This document shows, piece after piece, positions 10,930 to 24,021 of a stretch of DNA of 64,000 nucleotides. Position 1 is the stretch's first letter. Each line of letters opens with the position of its first letter. The translations under genes were made by a program, and so were the position numbers. Under the pieces are notes generated by a model. It made no database searches and was not told the DNA's origin. It worked only from the letters and a program-made list of their open reading frames with translations. Origin of the DNA: Chaetomium olivaceum (lineage: Eukaryota > Ascomycota > Sordariomycetes > Sordariales > Chaetomiaceae); NCBI GenBank assembly GCA_039881045.1, contig JAYWVB010000040.1:62001-126000 (forward strand). Reading direction: 5' to 3'.

Positions 10930-12622
10930 TTGGGGATGGAGGAAAAAGAGCGTGGGTGTTGGATTACGGAGAGAGCTGAGCGGGCGAGGGGTTATTCTGT
11001 ACACAACTACCCCCTACGGCTACCACAGATATCCCTTTTTGGTTTTATCCTAAACCGTTCCTTTTGTCCTGGTGTGGCTGGTATCGGGGTTTGTGCTACT
11101 ATCAGTAGGTGGGGAAGAACGGAAGAAAGGAGAGCGAGGGGCCTCTGCATTCGGTGGGTGCAGCACTCGGTGTTGTAAAGCTAAAAGAGACCAGGACAGG
11201 CAATTTTATGAGTGAGTGCACTTGCGCCGCTGCATACTTTCTATCTTGGTCTTCCGAAAGTACAATATGGCATGTGCTTCTCGGCTGTAACATCGACTTT
11301 CCAGCTGCGGCGTCGTCCCGGAAGCTGTCAGATCCGGGGCGTAATCAGCCTTGCCTCGGCCGTTGACTTGCAGGCCCCACAAAACGGGGCTCCCCGACTG
11401 ACACCACATCCATCCAAACTCAGTCCATCATCCAAAACAGGGAATCGAGTTTACAAGATCGCCCGGTTCCCCCGTCTCACGGCTTGATTCATAAGGTATC
11501 CAAAAGATGTCCTCCACCGTCCTCCCTCTTTCAGCGAGACCCCTAGCCCATGACGCCTTCCTTAGCCTCGTCATCCTCACTCCCTCCGCCCTGCTGCCCC
11601 CCCCCCAACCCCCAATCACAGGTCCACTCCGTCCGCTCGCCAGGCGCAAAACTGACTAAATGAGGCGGTGCGGCCCCGGATCGACTTCAAGCCGTGAGAT
11701 TGTCGCCCTGAGAGTGGCCGTTGTTTGGTTTGGCGTGCGCAAGGCAAGCGGAGAGCCGGAAAGCTTAGGAGAGTGACAAGGAGACGGCTTGTGTTGGCCA
11801 GCTCTTTGGGCTGCCCTGTGAAAGTGTATATATTACTGTGTTTCCCACGAGTGTTCCTTCCTCATCCCGCCCAATCCCACCTCGCGTTACCGTCCAATCC
11901 GTCTAACATATGATCGTGGGGTTGCTGGCCCTCATCGGACGTTTGGGTTTACTCTTCTCTTTTTGCATTCCTGCCGAATACGCCACCGAAGTCCCGTCAT
12001 GCCCCAACCTACCCTCTCATATAACGATACCCAAGCAGTTAGAATGGCACGAACGTTTGGACATTTCATCGATTTCTTTAATTCGAAAATCCGCTCCCGA
12101 CCATAGTCTTCGTAACTAAGAAAGATGACAGCAAGCTAACGAGATCTAGGTAGAAAGTCGGAACCCATATAAAAATAATAATCCCCAACAATAAAGCAAG
12201 CAAACCGTCCCACCCGCTTACCCAAAGGGAATGTCCTTACTCGTCTCATCATGCGATGGCTGGCAGCTCCTGACAACTAGGAACAGGCGAAGATGACGGA
12301 GGAGAAAAGGAGAAAAGAATAGACTGGACAGAAAAGAAAGGGAAAAAGAATTGTCCAAAAAAAGGAGAATAAGGGACAAGAGAGAGAAAGAATGAGAGTG
12401 TCTCACCGTGCCTGGAACTCAGGTCGAAACCCGCCATGCCCGGCCCTACCATCCGTTGCCATCCGTTAATACCAAGTCAAAAAAGGGTATCTCCATTCCC
12501 CGAACATTTCCCAGACGCCCAATAGAAATCCCGCAACCCAAGTTCCCACCTCTGCTTTCTGTTCTTATTGGTTTTTATGTTTGTTTGATGGCTCATCTGC
12601 CTATCGTCTGGAGGATAGGCGA
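10930..12622. other. Intergenic 1.7 kb, no gene seen
   Basis: Between the convergent SDH4 and zinc-cluster genes. Short open frames have no recognisable domains. It contains a purine-rich tract (listed separately). Confidence 0.5.
12270..12402. repeat. Purine-rich tract
   Basis: About 130 bases are nearly all A and G on the plus strand (runs such as GGAGAAAAGGAGAAAAGAA). It lies downstream of the minus-strand zinc-cluster gene, so its transcript would be pyrimidine-rich. Confidence 0.7.
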
Positions 12623-14344
12623 TTACCGGACGTAACCGGTGGAGCGTTTCTCGAGGTTGGTTTTAACTAATTCGCAGTGTCGTTCTGGATCATTTCATCA
12701 GCACATGCTTGCTATTCCCGACAACATGAGAACTCACCTGCGATTTTCCACCTCTTAGAGACTTTATCGAGGGCATACCTGAGGTTGCCAACCTTTTCGT
12801 CCCATTTGTCGACGTTGAGGACACCGCCGCCGTGCGAAATGAGCAATTGCGAGGCGTAGTACATGACGAACGCCCAGGAAGAGTCAACGGCTCCCCTATT
12901 TAGTTGATCGTCAAACTGGACGAGTTTCCCGGCCTTGCCGTGGATTGCCTCGGTGATGTTCCGGATCATGTAAGCGTCCTGGGAAAAGCTCTGGTCCATG
13001 ATCGACATGGGGCCAAACCCCGGAAACAGGCCGGAGTGGTGGAGCTTCATCAGGGCTCTAGATAAACAATCAGTTCGGTTCCTACGATGTTGAAGACGCA
13101 GGTTGTTCTCACATGTAGCTGCCCCCCACCCGCCACCCCATCGAGGACATAGTTTTGATGTGGCTGTCGATAAAGCCCGAGAGGGTCCCGGAACCAGTAA
13201 GGACAGGCATCGTGGGGTTCAACAGCTGCTGCTGCAGGACGTTGCAAAGATAAAAGGCTGATGTTCCTTCGGGGAAAACCATGTTTTTGATTTGGTCACT
13301 GTCGGCGTCGCGAAACCCCTGGCCTTGAACTCCGAACTGAGACGGAGAGTTGGCGGGGAAGTACTCATTGATGGTTTCCGGAAGGGGGATTGGCAACCCT
13401 GGAGCTAGACCCACGGTATGCATCGGGTACTGTTGGTCGTATACGACATTGAGAAGGCTACCTCGGCATCAGCTATCGGCGGCATCGGCTTTATTGAGAG
13501 GGTGCGCTTACCAATCAAGATAGACGATCGCCCACCATAGGATCGAGTTGACTTTCAACTCCGCTGGTCTGGCGGCTTGCTGATCGATGCCCCAAAAGGC
13601 CATGTTTTGCCAGCCGAATGCCTTGGTCATCTGCAGGCAATGCCCGAGAGTCATATACGCTTGCTGAGGCTTCGCCTGGGAGAACTCATACATGGCGATG
13701 AGCAGCTCGGCCTGCAGCATGCGTACCGACATAGGGAGTTTGCTCTGGACCACGCCGAGAATGCACTTGGTGCTGTGATAAACGGTATCGCCCATGCCCT
13801 TGCTCGACTTTTGGTTCGGCGGGCGAGCGACAAGGGCCATGCAAAGAGCCAGGGCGCTTGTTTCGGCCGGTAGATTTCCCCAGTTAGCTTCCAGGTCCCT
13901 CTCGAAACTAGTCCTCTCGATGATGGTGAACCAGGTGTTGACGCCATTGAAGTAGAGCGAAACCGCCTCCTTAACCCGCGGCTTGTTGACGAGGATTTCT
14001 AGGAGCGTGCCGAAAGTGAGTGAATGAATGTCCTTAGCCGCCGAAATAGGTCCATATAGACCATCGTCGCCCGGGTCTTTGTATTCGCAGGTGCGGTTCG
14101 CTCTGTCGAGACAAGTCAAGATGGTCAGTCTCAGGTCAAGCACGGCATGCGGGAAGAAGACATAAACTAACTTGACGCATTTACTGCACGGAAATCCCTT
14201 GTCGCAGGCTCTCTTAAGCCGCTTGCACTCGACGCAATTGTGTTGTGGTTTTGTGGTGGCCCAGAGTTGGGGGGGTTGGGGGGAAGGTCCCGCCGCGGGG
14301 GACGACGAGCTGGTCGACATGGTGTTGGCCGGAAGTTCTATCAA
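12623..14344 (-). CDS. Zn(II)2Cys6 transcription factor
   Basis: Five exons read from the right: 14344-14172, 14102-13512, 13457-13113, 13057-12738 and 12666-12623, giving 490 residues; a second in-frame ATG at 14320 would give 482. The binuclear cluster is rebuilt only after splicing intron 1: CVECKRLKRACDKGFPCSKC, then VKANRTC, with the spacing expected for this class. The middle carries a fungal-specific regulatory domain (LLIAMYEFSQAKPQQAYMTL). The last exon is 44 bases and encodes a short C-terminus, KTNLEKRSTGYVR. All five phases close. No target pathway is visible: the neighbours (SDH4 and BTA1) are not an obvious cluster. The protein is shorter than many members of the family (600-900 residues). 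Confidence 0.85.
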
Positions 14345-16090
14345 CCACCGCCGTGGTTATAATAGGACACGGAACGTCGGCGAGCCGTGAGTATACCGGT
14401 CATGGTGAAACAAGTAATCGACATGCTGATGGTGTTATAAAGTAGGTGGTGTACAGATCTGTACGGCGGCCTCGCTCCCTCTTGCTGCAAGAACACCGTA
14501 CATGCAGCAGCAGCAGCACCACAGCTTGGCTCCGGTAGAGAGCGGAGTCGAGGGGCACAGCACCATGCCACAAGCGGATATCGCTGATCCGGGCGGGAGC
14601 CCATGGGCTTGGAGTCGATCGCCTATTGAGCCAATGAACGTGATGCAAAGCCAGGATGCACCGCCACCTCGCACAAAAACAATTGCTTTCCTTCAGATTC
14701 AAGCGATTCTATTCGTCAGCAGGGGGGCCGCGTTTAGCTCTAGCCCGCGTCTGCGGCGGCAGAATCGGCCAAGAGAATCGAACCTGGCCGCTGTCTGCTG
14801 AGTGATCCAGTGTTTTGCGAGTTTGGAGGCCCGAGCTGTCCGAAAGAGGAATGAAGCTCCAACGGCCGGGTGATGCATTGCAGTTTCCGGTCGAACGTCA
14901 TTGCATCGAAGAGTCCATGGAGGGACGAGTACCGGAGGTCAACTTGACAATAGTCGAAGTTCGAGACCCTTCAAGCAACGGAGGGAACCTATACTGTATC
15001 CGTAGAGAACCAAATCCGATCGAATTACCAGGTACCTCTCAGGTTGACAATGCATGGATCAGGCTCGACTTTGCTGAAATGTGTGGGATCCATGGATGGG
15101 TTTGTCAAAGAGTGGATCCGTGCGCTTAACGGTGGGGAGGAGCTTGGACTTCCCCGGATCAACCCGCGACAGGGAGCTCGTGTATCTGATCGATCCGAAC
15201 ACTCGAACATTGAACATCAAATGATATGTTTATCAGACTCAAAATTGCTGCCCATGCCGGGAGCTTCTATCTTCTTTGTACGCTGCTTCGTCTAATATTA
15301 GACATCAACATTGACGTTTGTTGCTTCTCGTGTGTACGGTTCATATTTGGAGTTTAGAGAAACGGGGGGTTCCGGCTTAGGTCCGGACTTGGCCAGCAGG
15401 CCCGGGTTCTGGGCCGCTTTGCGTCTGGCCAAGCGGCGTTGCTTCGGAAACAACGCGGCCTCACTTCCGCATTTCTGTTTCTGCTCACATCTGGACTGCC
15501 GCATCGGGCCAGGGGTCCTGCAATGGGCTTGACCCAAGTTGACTCGGGCTGCCTCGCCACAACCCAAGTGAGCAGCCACGCCAATCAGCCGCTTCCAAAG
15601 CCCTGCCACTGGGCCAAGCCTCGACATTGTCAAACTCGCACCCTGCACGATCACCGTCCGATCAGAGTCGCTGTGGTTCGTGCACCCGTTTGAGGTCCAA
15701 ACCCGCCAGTTTGAGTTTCTCGCCTGTCCGGGATCTTCAACGGCCGGAGGCTGGGATCTGCACCAGGGAAACAATGTCAAAAGGTTGATATCTGCTCCAT
15801 GCCCACCCAATATTGGTTGAATCGGTGTCACCCCTCCCAGTACCTTGCATTTCCCATTAGTTATGGTGGAGGGGTTGAAGAGGGGTGATATGCTCTCAAA
15901 ATGCGTCACCGGCGTTACCCAACCTGGGGGTGCATCAAAAGCTCAAAGTAACAATTGCATTCAATTTAGTCATCCAACCTATCGTCAAACGGAATCTACG
16001 TTATTCGTCACCCGCCAAACCCGACAACCCATCTCGTTTTCTCCCACCTCAACCACAACCACCCACAACCACCCCGTCGATGCATCCCAT
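14345..16090. other. Intergenic 1.75 kb, no gene seen
   Basis: It separates the zinc-cluster 5' end from the BTA1 3' end. Open frames on both strands (for example 15298-15909 minus) lack domain signals and intron logic. A B-box-like sequence near 14775 does not fold as a tRNA. Confidence 0.5.
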
Positions 16091-18900
16091 TCACAGCCGC
16101 AGCAGATCTTCACCAAGCGCCTGCCCCGTCTCGACCTCCAGCCCCGGCGTCGGCGGCGGCAGGTTCTCGACCTTCTCGCACAGCCAGCAGCTCGCATACA
16201 TATTGACACGGTCGATGCAGCGGCCGGGCTCGCGGTCGCCGACTTGCTTGCCGACGAAGCCGTGGGCCTCGAACTCGCGGATGTACCAGGGCTCGCGGGC
16301 GGAGCTGCGCAGGAGAACGCGGCCGCCCATGCGGAGGGCGCGGTTGAGCTTGCGGATCTGCGCCGCCGCCGTGGGCGCCGCCGGCGCGAACCAGTCCATG
16401 CTGTCCATGACGATGGCCACCGTCAGCGTGCCCGGGCTGATGCGCGCAATCACCTCGTCGATCTCGTCCGTGTGGATCCGGAGCCCGTCCAGCGCACCCG
16501 GCCGGCTGAGCGTCGCGTGGGCCTCGCGCGAGAGGTAGTCCGGGTGGCACTGCGGGGAGAAATCCCCCGTCAGGCACACGTGGTAGTACGGGTTGTCCGT
16601 GGCGATGTGCGTCGTCTCGATGACCGGGTCCAGCGTGTTGACCATGTAGTGCCAGATGGCGTGGGCGCGCGTGTTCTTGGCCGTGGGCGACGGGCCCGTC
16701 ACGGCCCGGCTGGTCGCGTGGTCGGCCTCGATCATGGCGAGCTGGTTCTTGGGCACACCCAGCGCCGCCCAGAGGAAGGCCTCGGAGCTGACGACGATGT
16801 TGCTGACGAGCGGGCTGAGCAGCGCCGGCCGGATCTTGGACTGCCAGATACGCCGCTGTTCCTCCAGCGTCTTGGCCGCGAGCAGCTCCTGCACGGCCTG
16901 GCGGCACGCGAAGATGCGCGAGATCCACCGGAACACGCGGATCGCGTGCTTGCTGCCGCCCGTGTCGTACAGGCCGCGCCCGTTGGCCTTGGTGAAGATG
17001 CTGGCGTTGTCGAGCCAATACTGGAACGCGCGGCTGGAGAGGTGGGGGGACAGCTTGGACAGGAGCAGCGACCGGAAATCGGCGTGCTTGCCCTCGCCGA
17101 AGATCTTCCAGAAGTCTTCGTAGGGCAGCGCCGTGAACGAGGCCACCTTAAGCTCCAACAGGTGGTTCTGGCTCGGGTTGAGGTCGATGGCGTGGATCCG
17201 TGCCGGGCTCTGCATCGCGTACGAGAGGATGTTGTCGCCGGCGCTGGTGATGGCGAGCACGACGTCCTCCGGGCCGAGCTTGAGTAGGGATGCGTCGACC
17301 TTGGAGTCCTCCCAGGTGAAAGCGTAGATGTACTCGTCGTTGAACTGGGTATGCTTCTCGAGCTGGTCGTCGTAGTAGATCCGCCAGTGGTGGTTCTGGT
17401 AGAAAAACGATGGGAGAGGCAGGTTGGCTGACAGGTTCCCAACGGCGGCGTCGAACGCCTTGGACCGGAGCTCAGGTGCCGTTCTCTCGACGGCGCGCGT
17501 CAGAGCGTCTGGGCCCTTGGGCTTGTTGGCCGGGAAGAGGTAAGGAGATTCGGTTGCCAGGGCATCAATACGCTCCACAATCTCGTGAGGCAGGCTCGAC
17601 GAGGAAAAGGGCCTCTTGTGGCATCCCAGCCAGATGTAGTAAGGGATGGAGCCGAGCGTGTTGTTGCGCAGGTTAGCTGTCAGGACGGTTCCCAGGCGGT
17701 ATTCCAGGTAATCCCGGCGACCGGGCTCGAGGGAGACCCGGTCAAGGTCAAACCACGCCCGCCAGAAGGTACGCCCGAGGTAGTTGACGTGGCGCCCTAC
17801 CATTCCACCGGTGTGGTTGCGGAAGCTCACGTCAACCTTGGACTGGACGTAGAAGTCAACAACGCCCATGATACCATGGGGCGAGAGAAGTGACATGAGC
17901 GAGTCGATGACCGAGTAGTAATCAGGCTGTGGATATGTTAGCAGCTAGCATGGTGACCACATCTCCCCTGGTATGTGGTTTACGCACAATCATCGAGAGA
18001 CTATACGACATGGTGAGCAGGTCTGCGCCACCGTGGTCGGGCCGGGGCTCGAAATAGCTCGGAGACGAGCGACTAGTCGGGCTGGCCCGGCCGCCCGAGA
18101 GACCATTCTCATAGTCCTCGAGGCGGAACTTCCTGGCGTCCTCGCAGACGACCTTGACGTTGGTCCACCCAAGCCGGGCGAAGCGCTTGCGGGCGACTTC
18201 GCAGAGCGAGGGCGAGAAGTCAACCAGGTAGACGCTGGAGAAGAACTCGGGCACGTTGACGAACTCGGACATGGCCTCGATGTTCCAGCCCGTGCCACCG
18301 CCAACCTGAAGGGCTCGTTAGGGCTTTTGCTTTAAAATCACAGTCGGGATGGAGGAGAAGCCTACGTCAACCCAGATGCGCTTCTTGGCCGCGCCGCCGT
18401 TTTGCTTCTCGGCCTTGAAGCGGAGCTGCGCTGCGGCCAGCGCCAGCATGTCCTCGCGCCCCTTGAGGAGCGCCTTCCTAGTCACATCGTACTGCCGGTC
18501 GTGTCAGCGGTTTAGCACTAGATTGTGGGCTGTCGGCTGCTCGCGCGTGCATGCTAGTTGACCCCGAGCCGTTGGCGGTGACAAGGGGGTCAACCAGAAG
18601 CACGAGGCATTAACTATCAGGGAGACATACAGCACCGGCTTGGCCAGCGTAAAACGACTCTAGGGCACCCTGCTGGCCGCTTTGGGCGGCATGCGAGTGC
18701 GGCTTCAAAAAGCAAGAGTAGATGAAGAGCAAGATCGACTTGACGACGCTAGGCTCGTCTGGGTTGCCATCCTGCGGATGCTTGCTTGACAGCTGGTAGA
18801 AGCCGATGGTAAAGAATACCACACCGGCAAGGCCAGCAACAAAGATTTGGGGGCTAATGATGCTCTCAGGGGGCGAAATGTTACCACCAAGAGAAGCCAT
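16091..18900 (-). CDS. BTA1: Betaine lipid synthase
   Basis: Four exons read from the right, 18900-18631, 18491-18366, 18305-17988 and 17926-16091, all in phase 0, give 849 residues. A hydrophobic N-terminal segment (IFVAGLAGVVFFTIGFYQL) anchors the protein, probably in the endoplasmic reticulum. A SAM-dependent methyltransferase domain follows (VDVGGGTGWNIEAM, motif I, split by intron 2; then VYLVDFSPSLCEVA). The large last exon is the DUF3419/BtaA-like aminocarboxypropyl transferase (TSAGDNILSY, IHAIDLNPSQNHLLELK). Together these activities move the homoserine moiety from SAM onto diacylglycerol and methylate it, giving DGTS, a phosphorus-free lipid that replaces phosphatidylcholine when phosphate is short. 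Phosphate regulation is known for fungal BTA1; I could not find a clean CACGTG element upstream. Confidence 0.93.
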
Positions 18901-20795
18901 GGTATTCTCTCATGCTTGGCAGAGAGGTAACGTGTTGAAACGAGTCTTGGGGTTGAATGAACAGCCGCGGATAGAGGGAAAGGAGAGAAGAGAGGGAACG
19001 TTGAGCGATGGGACAGAGGGAAGACTGAATAAATAGCTACGTTCCCGTCCCATCGAGCAGCACCCACCCACACAACACGTACCCCCCCTTCCCCCGACCC
19101 GAGTCGAGTCAAGTCGACTTTCTCCTCGCTCCTCAAGGATGCCAGATCGGCAACATGGTCCCTCGAGACCCTACAGACGTTGAACCAGCAGCCGCCTAGC
19201 ACACACGAGCCGTGAATCGTGACCCACCTAGACCCGGGGTATGTGCAGAGTGGGCTCGGGTGTGGTGTGCCGCCGTCGGCCAATCGCTTGACCACATGTC
19301 CTAATCCACCGCGCGCTGTGCGTTGCACATGAGGAGCGAGCCGTGCATACAGGCCGTCTGATAAACAGCACCCAAAGTACTGGTTTCGAGTCGTTTTGTT
19401 GTGTGTATCAATCGATAGGATAGCTTGCGGGGAGGTGGGTGTTGCATTCAATCTCATGCTGGATTCCTTTGGTCTCGAGGGGTTTGGTGACGCCCTGGAT
19501 GGAGCTGAAAACCAGCTTCCGCCCTGTCTTGGTTTTCATCCGTCGCTAAAAGTCAGGTTACCTATGGTAAAGCAACCTGCAGCGCGGTATAGCCATCGTA
19601 TACAGGGCGTACATTGCCAATATCGAGCAACCTGATCCTGAACCCCGATCAACGGCCACAGTACTCTCTGTACACGACCGTTGCGGATGGGGCCTGCGGT
19701 GAAACACGATCTCATAGACGGTAGGCTGCTTCCGACGTGGCAATGTCAATTGACCAAGGGCTATCCGTCACCCTGCAATGCTGCCAATGCTGCCATGCAC
19801 ACAATGCTAGCGGTTAAGGTACATACCTAGGTAGGGATGGACCCTTCTCGTTGCATGCGGTGGCAGTTTGGTCCCCTCCTCCTGTTGTCGGCCAAAGTTT
19901 TGTGGGTGGGGTTGCTTTTCGAGGCCAATCGGGAAAATGCATGGAGCCACGGGAAAGCGACAGCGGCGCCATAGGGCACCCCTCCCCTGGGCGCCTTCCG
20001 AAAGTTATTCTTGACGACAACGCGCTTTCCTTGCTGGAAAGTGAGCCGCAGGGTGGCAAATGATACAGCTGTTGGTTGCCAGTGATCTATGTCCAACCTG
20101 CAAGTAATAAATGCGTGAAAATCCACACTGTGATGGCGTCAGATCGTGTTGCTTAGATGACCAAGTACAGTAGGTGCAGTCTCCTCAATGTGTATCGCGC
20201 TGAGCGCGCTAGTTTTTCGAGGGGCATTCATTACGGGTACTTCTACGCGAGATGCATCAGAGCGAGGTACGGAGGACAAATCATTCAATGCTTCTTTGTT
20301 GCTTGGGTGGTACGGGAGGGGGTACCCTATAAATCCCGCGAGGCAGACAGCGACATGAACGTATCATGGCAGTTGTTGCTGGAAGTGGTGGACACAACTT
20401 GCTGGTCACAATCCACCCATCACCAGCACCAAGTGTATACGTAGAATGCACGGTTCCTCTGCTCCATCTCCCACTTTCTGCTGAGTCATCACGAGCTGCT
20501 TGCCCTTGAGCTTTGGGGTGATCCGCCCGCGGGCCGGCAGCCCCCGCTCGGTTTCACAACAGCCTGGAGCGCCGAGACCAACAGGGTGTGCATCTCGCGG
20601 CCAAGCTCATCATTGGATGTGACGTGCATGCCCTGTGAGCCTCCAGCAACGACCGAGCCTCGCGACAGCTAGTCGAGAGCGACAGGACGCGCTAGACGCC
20701 CCCGCTGTTGCCGCGTGCAAAGAATCGGAGACATTTGTTCCCATCAGACTAACGCGCGAGAACAAGGTGACTTAGCCCTGCCCCAGGAATTGAAG
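18901..20795. promoter_or_regulatory. Long divergent intergenic region, BTA1 / NGG1
   Basis: 1.9 kb of 5' flank for both genes. The 19.0-19.15 kb stretch is pyrimidine-rich (CCCCCCCTTCCCCC type). No coding signal was recognised. Confidence 0.5.
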
Positions 20796-23202
20796 ATGGC
20801 TCCATCATCGAGCCAGAAGGGGACAGGGAAGAAGGGGGGCGCCAGCGCAATTCGCCAGCAGCAGCAGCAACAGCAGCAGCGGAGCCGCAACACCACCCCC
20901 GGCCCCGCGCCCCATCTGCGAGTCTGCCCCCATTCGAAACCATCGAGACCGAGACTATCGAGCTGCGTTTTGACATCTTCCGCAATCTGACCTACGAGGA
21001 CATGGTGGATCCCCCAGCCTCTAGCACGCCGATCCCCGACTCCAAAAGCCTAGACGGCGTCCTCACGCGTCTGCAGCGACTAGGCGATGTCATAGAGAAG
21101 AGAGGAGTTCACTGCGACCGCGGAATGAGGCTGCTCGCTCTGAACCGTAGGCAGAGGATGGACGAACTTGCCATGGAGCGGGGCAGGGAAGAAGAGCGGA
21201 GACAGCGTGCCGCCGACGACGGGGAACGCGAAAGAAAATCGAACAAGAAGAAGCGCAAAGGCGCGGACTCGCTAGCACCCAATGCCGGAAACACAGGTCA
21301 GTCACCACCATCCATCCTATGTTTTTTTTTTTTGCTGCCTGTTCTTCGAACCATGTGATTATTGCGCAAACCGTGTGAATGCGGTTAGAACTTGCGCTTT
21401 GCATACCCACTTCTTCTCGAATCCGGATTTGCAAACCAACCCGCGACCTCCCTCACTGACCTTTGCAACCAGAACGATCGTCGCCCCTCCGCGATTCGAC
21501 CGGAAAAGCTAGAAAATTATCTCGCGGCAACGATTCGGCTAGTTCGTCACTTTCTCCGGTTGCGCCCCGGACGCCGAGCAACATGGACGTCGACGACAAA
21601 GCCAAGGCCGAAGCCGAAGCGAACGACGACGACTCGAGTTCCGACGATGGCCGCCCACCACCCCCCGCCCGGCCGCAAGCCAATACCTTCGGCGATGACC
21701 CTTCAACATTCCCCGACCCGACCGTCTACGAGATCCTACCTGTACAACCGGGCATGACCGAGGACGAAATAAAAGAAATATACTCGGTCGCAGGATACCC
21801 TAAGAGCGACCTAGCAGACCTCATCGCCGGCGACCCCCCAGACAAGGACTTCAGTAGCGCCAAGCCCAGCAATCAGATCAACTTCAGCACCTTCAGCACC
21901 TACATCGAACCATACTTTCGGCCCTTCACAGAAGAAGATCTTGCATTTCTTAGGGAGCGAGGCGATCGCATGATACCATTCGTCATGCCGAAACGAGGCA
22001 AGAAACACTACACAGAGATTTGGGCCGAGGAGGATGGTGGTATGGCCATCGACTCGTCACCACCTGGCAAACTGCCGCCCAACCAGGCGCGCGGAAATAT
22101 TGAGAGCATGGATGATGAGGTGGCCGAGACGGACAAACTCTCTGTCGGCCCTCTCCTTTCACGACTCCTCCAAGCCATGCGCCCCGAGCATCGCGCACCG
22201 CCAGCCGAAGACAAGCCGGGCGGTATCAACGGCACCGGTGGTGATGGCGACGGTACTAACGGAGTGGCTACCTTTGACTTTAGCTTTGGCGACAACCCTC
22301 CCACCAGCCAGACTAACGGCGGCGCCAATGGCATCAACGGCACGCCCTCTCAACCCAACCCCGACCAACTCTCACAACCCCAAGCCCTCCCCGCCGCAAC
22401 ATATATGCCAGAGTCCAACAGCGAACCCTGGAAAAAGGCGACCCACCCAAAACTAGACTACACCCAAGTCGACGAACGCATCAAGCAGGAGCTCCGTCAC
22501 ATCGGCTTCCTCCCACTCCTCTCCCAAGACGCCTCCAACACCAACGGCGGCGGTTCTTCTACCTCCAACAACACCAACGGCAACGGCACCGCCTCCGGGC
22601 CCGGCGGCGGCGGCGGCGCAGGCAGCGGCAGCGGCAACAATAGCAACACGGGTAGCGGCGGACAGGCCGCCGACCCGGCCGCAACCGCCGAGTACGACGG
22701 ACACTACGACGACGAAGTCGCCGCGCGCATGCGCCTCCTGCAGGCCCGCCTCCGCGAGCAGGTGCTCGTCAACGGCGCGCGCAAGGCCCGCCTCACCGAG
22801 CTCGTCAAGGAGCGCATGGCCTTCCAGGAGTACCAGACCATCCTCGAGGACCTCGACTCCCAGGTCCAGGCCGCCTACCTCAAGCGCACGCGCACCATGG
22901 GCAAAAAGCCCAAGAAGGCTCGCCCGGGCCAGTCGGCGGCTGCGGCGGCGGCGGCGGCCGCCGCCGCTGGTGGTGCTGGTGGTGCGGGGATGGCGAGGCC
23001 GGGGATTGGCGACCTCACGCGCACGCTGATGGAGCGCAGGAGGAGGTGGATTGAGAGTATTGGCACGGTGTTTGATGATGAGGCGTTGGCGAGGGTGCCG
23101 AGAGTCGGGGATGGGGATAGTACGATTTTCAAGCCGGGGGAGATGGCCGAGTTGATGAAGCGGGAGAGGGAGGCGTGGGATGAGGAGGTGGAGGAGGAAT
23201 AG
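20796..23202 (+). CDS. NGG1: Ngg1/Ada3, SAGA histone acetyltransferase module subunit, with one frame break
   Basis: Two exons, 20796-21296 and 21473-23202, with a 176-base intron. The N-terminus ([15 protein letters not shown], a polyglutamine run, then SRNTTPGPA) is followed by the conserved [18 protein letters not shown] block, but only after a one-base step back at about 20904-20915, in a C-rich run. With one base added, the exon phases close and the product is 743 residues. The conserved region [20 protein letters not shown] follows, and the second exon carries the Ada3 core ([37 protein letters not shown]). Ada3 joins Gcn5 and Ada2 to form the histone acetyltransferase module of SAGA. 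Gly/Ser and polyalanine linkers are prominent near 22590-22670 and 22935-22975. Confidence 0.9.
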
Positions 23203-24021
23203 GAGTTTTTCTTTAGTTTCTTTTTTTTTCTTTTTGTGGAAGGGTGTCTTTTCTTCTCCATTTCTTTTCGTGGGGCGGTTTCACCGTCTGTTCATCCACC
23301 TAACCCGTGCGCCGGGCCGGGGTGGGTTGATAGGGTGTTTAGGGAGGGGGTTTGGAGTTGTTGGGGGTTGGTTGGCAGCCCGCCTACGACTGGATGGGTC
23401 TGTCTACCTTTTGGCGTTTTTTTGGGCGGTGCTTTTCTGGGGCGTTCTCTCCCGCGGACGGCGAGGCGTATCATCGTATCATCTGATGTATATCTATTTC
23501 ACGGGTATCGGGTGGTGTTTGGGGCGTCTTGGGCAGATACCTGTGTCTGGCTGTCGAGTGTCTTTACCAGCAGGGTTTTTACTTTTTACCTTTTGAAGCA
23601 ACGGGATACGCGTGCATGCTAGTAGTTGCCCTGCATAGCCAGTTACAGGGGAGAGCGGTTGTTGGACAACGAGACAAGAGATAGCGACGTAGTTAGGGGG
23701 ACAATGGCACGTTTGGTGGTATCCTGACGTTCAGTCTATGACGCCCAAAGTTGGTATATGTATATACACGCTCGGCCCAGCCCCGGGCATAGAGCCTCCC
23801 CCAACCCAATATGCCTGTCACCGCACGAGCTATGCATGCAACCCAAAAATACAAGAAAAGTCCAAGAGGGTATCCTGCATTCTATCCGCCTTAACCAAAA
23901 TCCAAACGCATGACTGAAACTGGAAGGAATCGTTGCTTCAGTAGAAACCAGGGAATATCCTCGTGCGTATCCGCTGCCCTGCATAATTGTCAGCCACATG
24001 GGTATCACCAAGAGTTCAATA
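23203..24021. other. Intergenic between convergent NGG1 and RING genes
   Basis: It starts with T-rich sequence suited to 3' end formation. No gene is supported. Confidence 0.5.

Noticed and set aside
14755..14810. B-box-like AGGTTCGATTCT on the minus strand
   Set aside because: No A-box at the right distance and no cloverleaf stems.
15298..15909. 203-codon minus-strand open frame in the BTA1 3' flank
   Set aside because: No domain, no signal of conservation, mixed composition; probably chance.
15845..17287. 480-codon plus-strand open frame
   Set aside because: It is antisense to BTA1 exon 4, with Arg/Val/Asp-rich nonsense composition caused by GC-rich codons; no domain.
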